From Bacteroidales bacterium UBA6360 (GTDB taxonomy: Bacteria; Bacteroidota; Bacteroidia; Bacteroidales; UBA932), in assembly GCA_002440085.1 (NCBI GenBank), contig DJRM01000147.1, forward strand, positions 12,008 to 17,847: a DNA stretch of 5,840 bases, given 5' to 3'. Below are positions 4,814 through 5,840 of the stretch, piece by piece; position 1 is the stretch's first letter, and each line of letters begins with the position of its first letter. The notes beneath the pieces are model-generated. The model ran no database searches. It saw nothing but the letters and a program-made list of their open reading frames with translations, and was not told where the DNA came from. The position numbers and the translations under genes were made by a program.

Positions 4814-5840
4814 ATGAATAATCTCAAACCGATAGTTGATGAGGAGAGGCCTAAGGTCTATATCGAGACCTACGGGTGTCAGATGAACGTGAATGACAGC
4901 GAGGTGATACTCTCGATTTTGCAGGAGAACGGGTATGCGCTGACGGAGGATATGGACCGGGCGGACGTGATTCTGGCGAACACCTGTTCAATCAGGGACA
5001 ACGCGGAGCAGAGGATATGGGGGCGCATCGAGCAGTTCCGGCTGCAGAAAAAGCGGAACCCGCAGGTAGTGATAGGCATTGTGGGCTGCATGGCGGAGAG
5101 GCTGAAGGACAAGCTGTTGGAGAAGGTGGATCTGGTCGCCGGGCCGGATGCCTACAGGAGTCTGCCGGCATTGCTGCGTGACATACGTCCGGACTCTCCG
5201 CAGATTAACGTGCTGCTCTCGCGGGAGGAGACCTACGCGGACATATCCCCCGTGCGTCTTGACAGAAACGGGGTGTCGGCCTACATCTCCATCATGAGGG
5301 GCTGCAACAATGTATGTTCCTATTGCGTGGTGCCTTATACTCGCGGAGCCGAGCGCAGCCGCGACCCGCATTCGATTGTGCGCGAGGCGCGTGAACTTTT
5401 TGAAAATGGTTATAAGGAAGTGAATCTGCTCGGGCAGAACGTGGATTCGTATCTGTGGAACGAATGCCGCGATGGCGCCGAGGGCGTTTCTGGCGGGGAT
5501 GCTGCCAAAGGTTCTGACAGTAATGCACAGGGTGAGATTGTGAACTTCGCGAAGCTTCTTGAGATGGTCGCCGCCATAAGCCCGGAACTCAGAGTTCGTT
5601 TCTCGACGTCGCATCCGAAGGACATCAGCGACGAGGTCATCAGCACGATTGCCGCCCACGAGAACATCTGCCGTCACATCCATCTTCCGGTTCAGAGCGG
5701 TTCGAGCCGTCTGTTGGAGAAGATGAGGAGAAAATATGACAGGGAATGGTATCTGGAGAGGGTTGCGAAGATTCGTGAGGTTATGCCGGACTGCGGGCTC
5801 TCGACAGATGTCATCGCAGGATTCTGCAGCGAGACCGAGC
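4814..5840 (+). CDS. miaB: tRNA-2-methylthio-N6-dimethylallyladenosine synthase MiaB (3' end cut by window)
   Basis: Radical-SAM methylthiotransferase that adds the 2-methylthio group to i6A37 of tRNAs reading UNN codons; cytoplasmic, with two 4Fe-4S clusters. The frame is open from ATG 4814 to the window end, 342 codons of the usual 440-460. The N-terminal UPF0004/MTTase domain has all three cluster cysteines: YGCQMNVNDSE (Cys22), NTCSIRDNAE (Cys58) and VGCMAER (Cys92). The radical-SAM motif is RGCNNVCSYC with Cys164, Cys168 and Cys171, followed by VVPYTRGAERSR. LLGQNVDSY (205-213), RFSTSHPKD, HLPVQSGS and STDVIAGF are the expected MiaB-type blocks, which separate it from RimO and MtaB. The C-terminal TRAM domain lies beyond the edge. 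A Gly/Ser/Asp-rich insert occupies about residues 216-243. It has its own promoter and a possible operator upstream. No Shine-Dalgarno is evident before the ATG. Confidence 0.97.
   Translation, partial: MNNLKPIVDEERPKVYIETYGCQMNVNDSEVILSILQENGYALTEDMDRADVILANTCSIRDNAEQRIWGRIEQFRLQKKRNPQVVIGIVGCMAERLKDKLLEKVDLVAGPDAYRSLPALLRDIRPDSPQINVLLSREETYADISPVRLDRNGVSAYISIMRGCNNVCSYCVVPYTRGAERSRDPHSIVREARELFENGYKEVNLLGQNVDSYLWNECRDGAEGVSGGDAAKGSDSNAQGEIVNFAKLLEMVAAISPELRVRFSTSHPKDISDEVISTIAAHENICRHIHLPVQSGSSRLLEKMRRKYDREWYLERVAKIREVMPDCGLSTDVIAGFCSETE

Noticed and set aside
4814..5300. AGG/CGG-rich arginine codon use in the first part of miaB (9 of the first 12 Arg codons) as a sign of transfer
   Set aside because: Later parts of the same gene use CGC/CGT, but the protein is a vertically inherited type with normal motifs throughout. 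The sample is small and no composition break or junction is seen.
4988..5683. 231-codon minus-strand frame inside miaB
   Set aside because: It lies wholly antisense to the MiaB reading frame, whose cluster and radical-SAM motifs are unambiguous. The translation is His/Arg-rich and resembles no family I know.

Overview
The window looks like ordinary chromosomal DNA from a member of the order Bacteroidales, perhaps a Muribaculaceae-type gut bacterium. The family level is a guess. The order is suggested by three things. Several intergenic regions carry Bacteroidetes-type promoter boxes (TAnnTTTG, once with a TTTG at -33). Most genes have no Shine-Dalgarno sequence. The protein set includes a Bacteroidetes-style NDP-sugar nucleotidyltransferase, a MauE/DoxX-like membrane protein and a MiaB of the expected kind. 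I see no mobile element, CRISPR array, tRNA, rRNA or phage gene.

Layout from left to right. The minus strand carries the N-terminal 52 codons of a membrane protein running off the left edge (1-156). A 232-bp spacer follows with two tandem duplications and a stem-loop. Next is a complete minus-strand sugar nucleotidyltransferase (389-1318). Divergent from it is a small FtsB/DivIC-type septum protein on the plus strand (1444-1800). Its end overlaps by 17 bp the end of convergent folP, dihydropteroate synthase, on the minus strand (1784-2623). Divergent from folP is tmk, thymidylate kinase (2721-3404), followed 36 nt later by a MauE/DoxX-like membrane protein with an extra-cytoplasmic thioredoxin-like tail (3441-4682). 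Finally miaB, with its own promoter, starts at 4814 and runs off the right edge.

The genes are mainly housekeeping. folP (folate synthesis) and tmk (dTTP synthesis) are functionally linked, because thymidylate synthesis consumes a reduced folate, and they share a divergent promoter region. FtsB belongs to the division machinery, MiaB modifies A37 of tRNAs, and the nucleotidyltransferase probably makes an activated sugar for envelope or glycan building.

The most interesting signals are regulatory. Both divergent spacers have -7 boxes facing each other on opposite strands, abutting in one case and 7 bp apart in the other, so the paired promoters probably exclude each other. The miaB promoter has a perfect 8+8 dyad over its -33 element. 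I found no convincing new system in this window.
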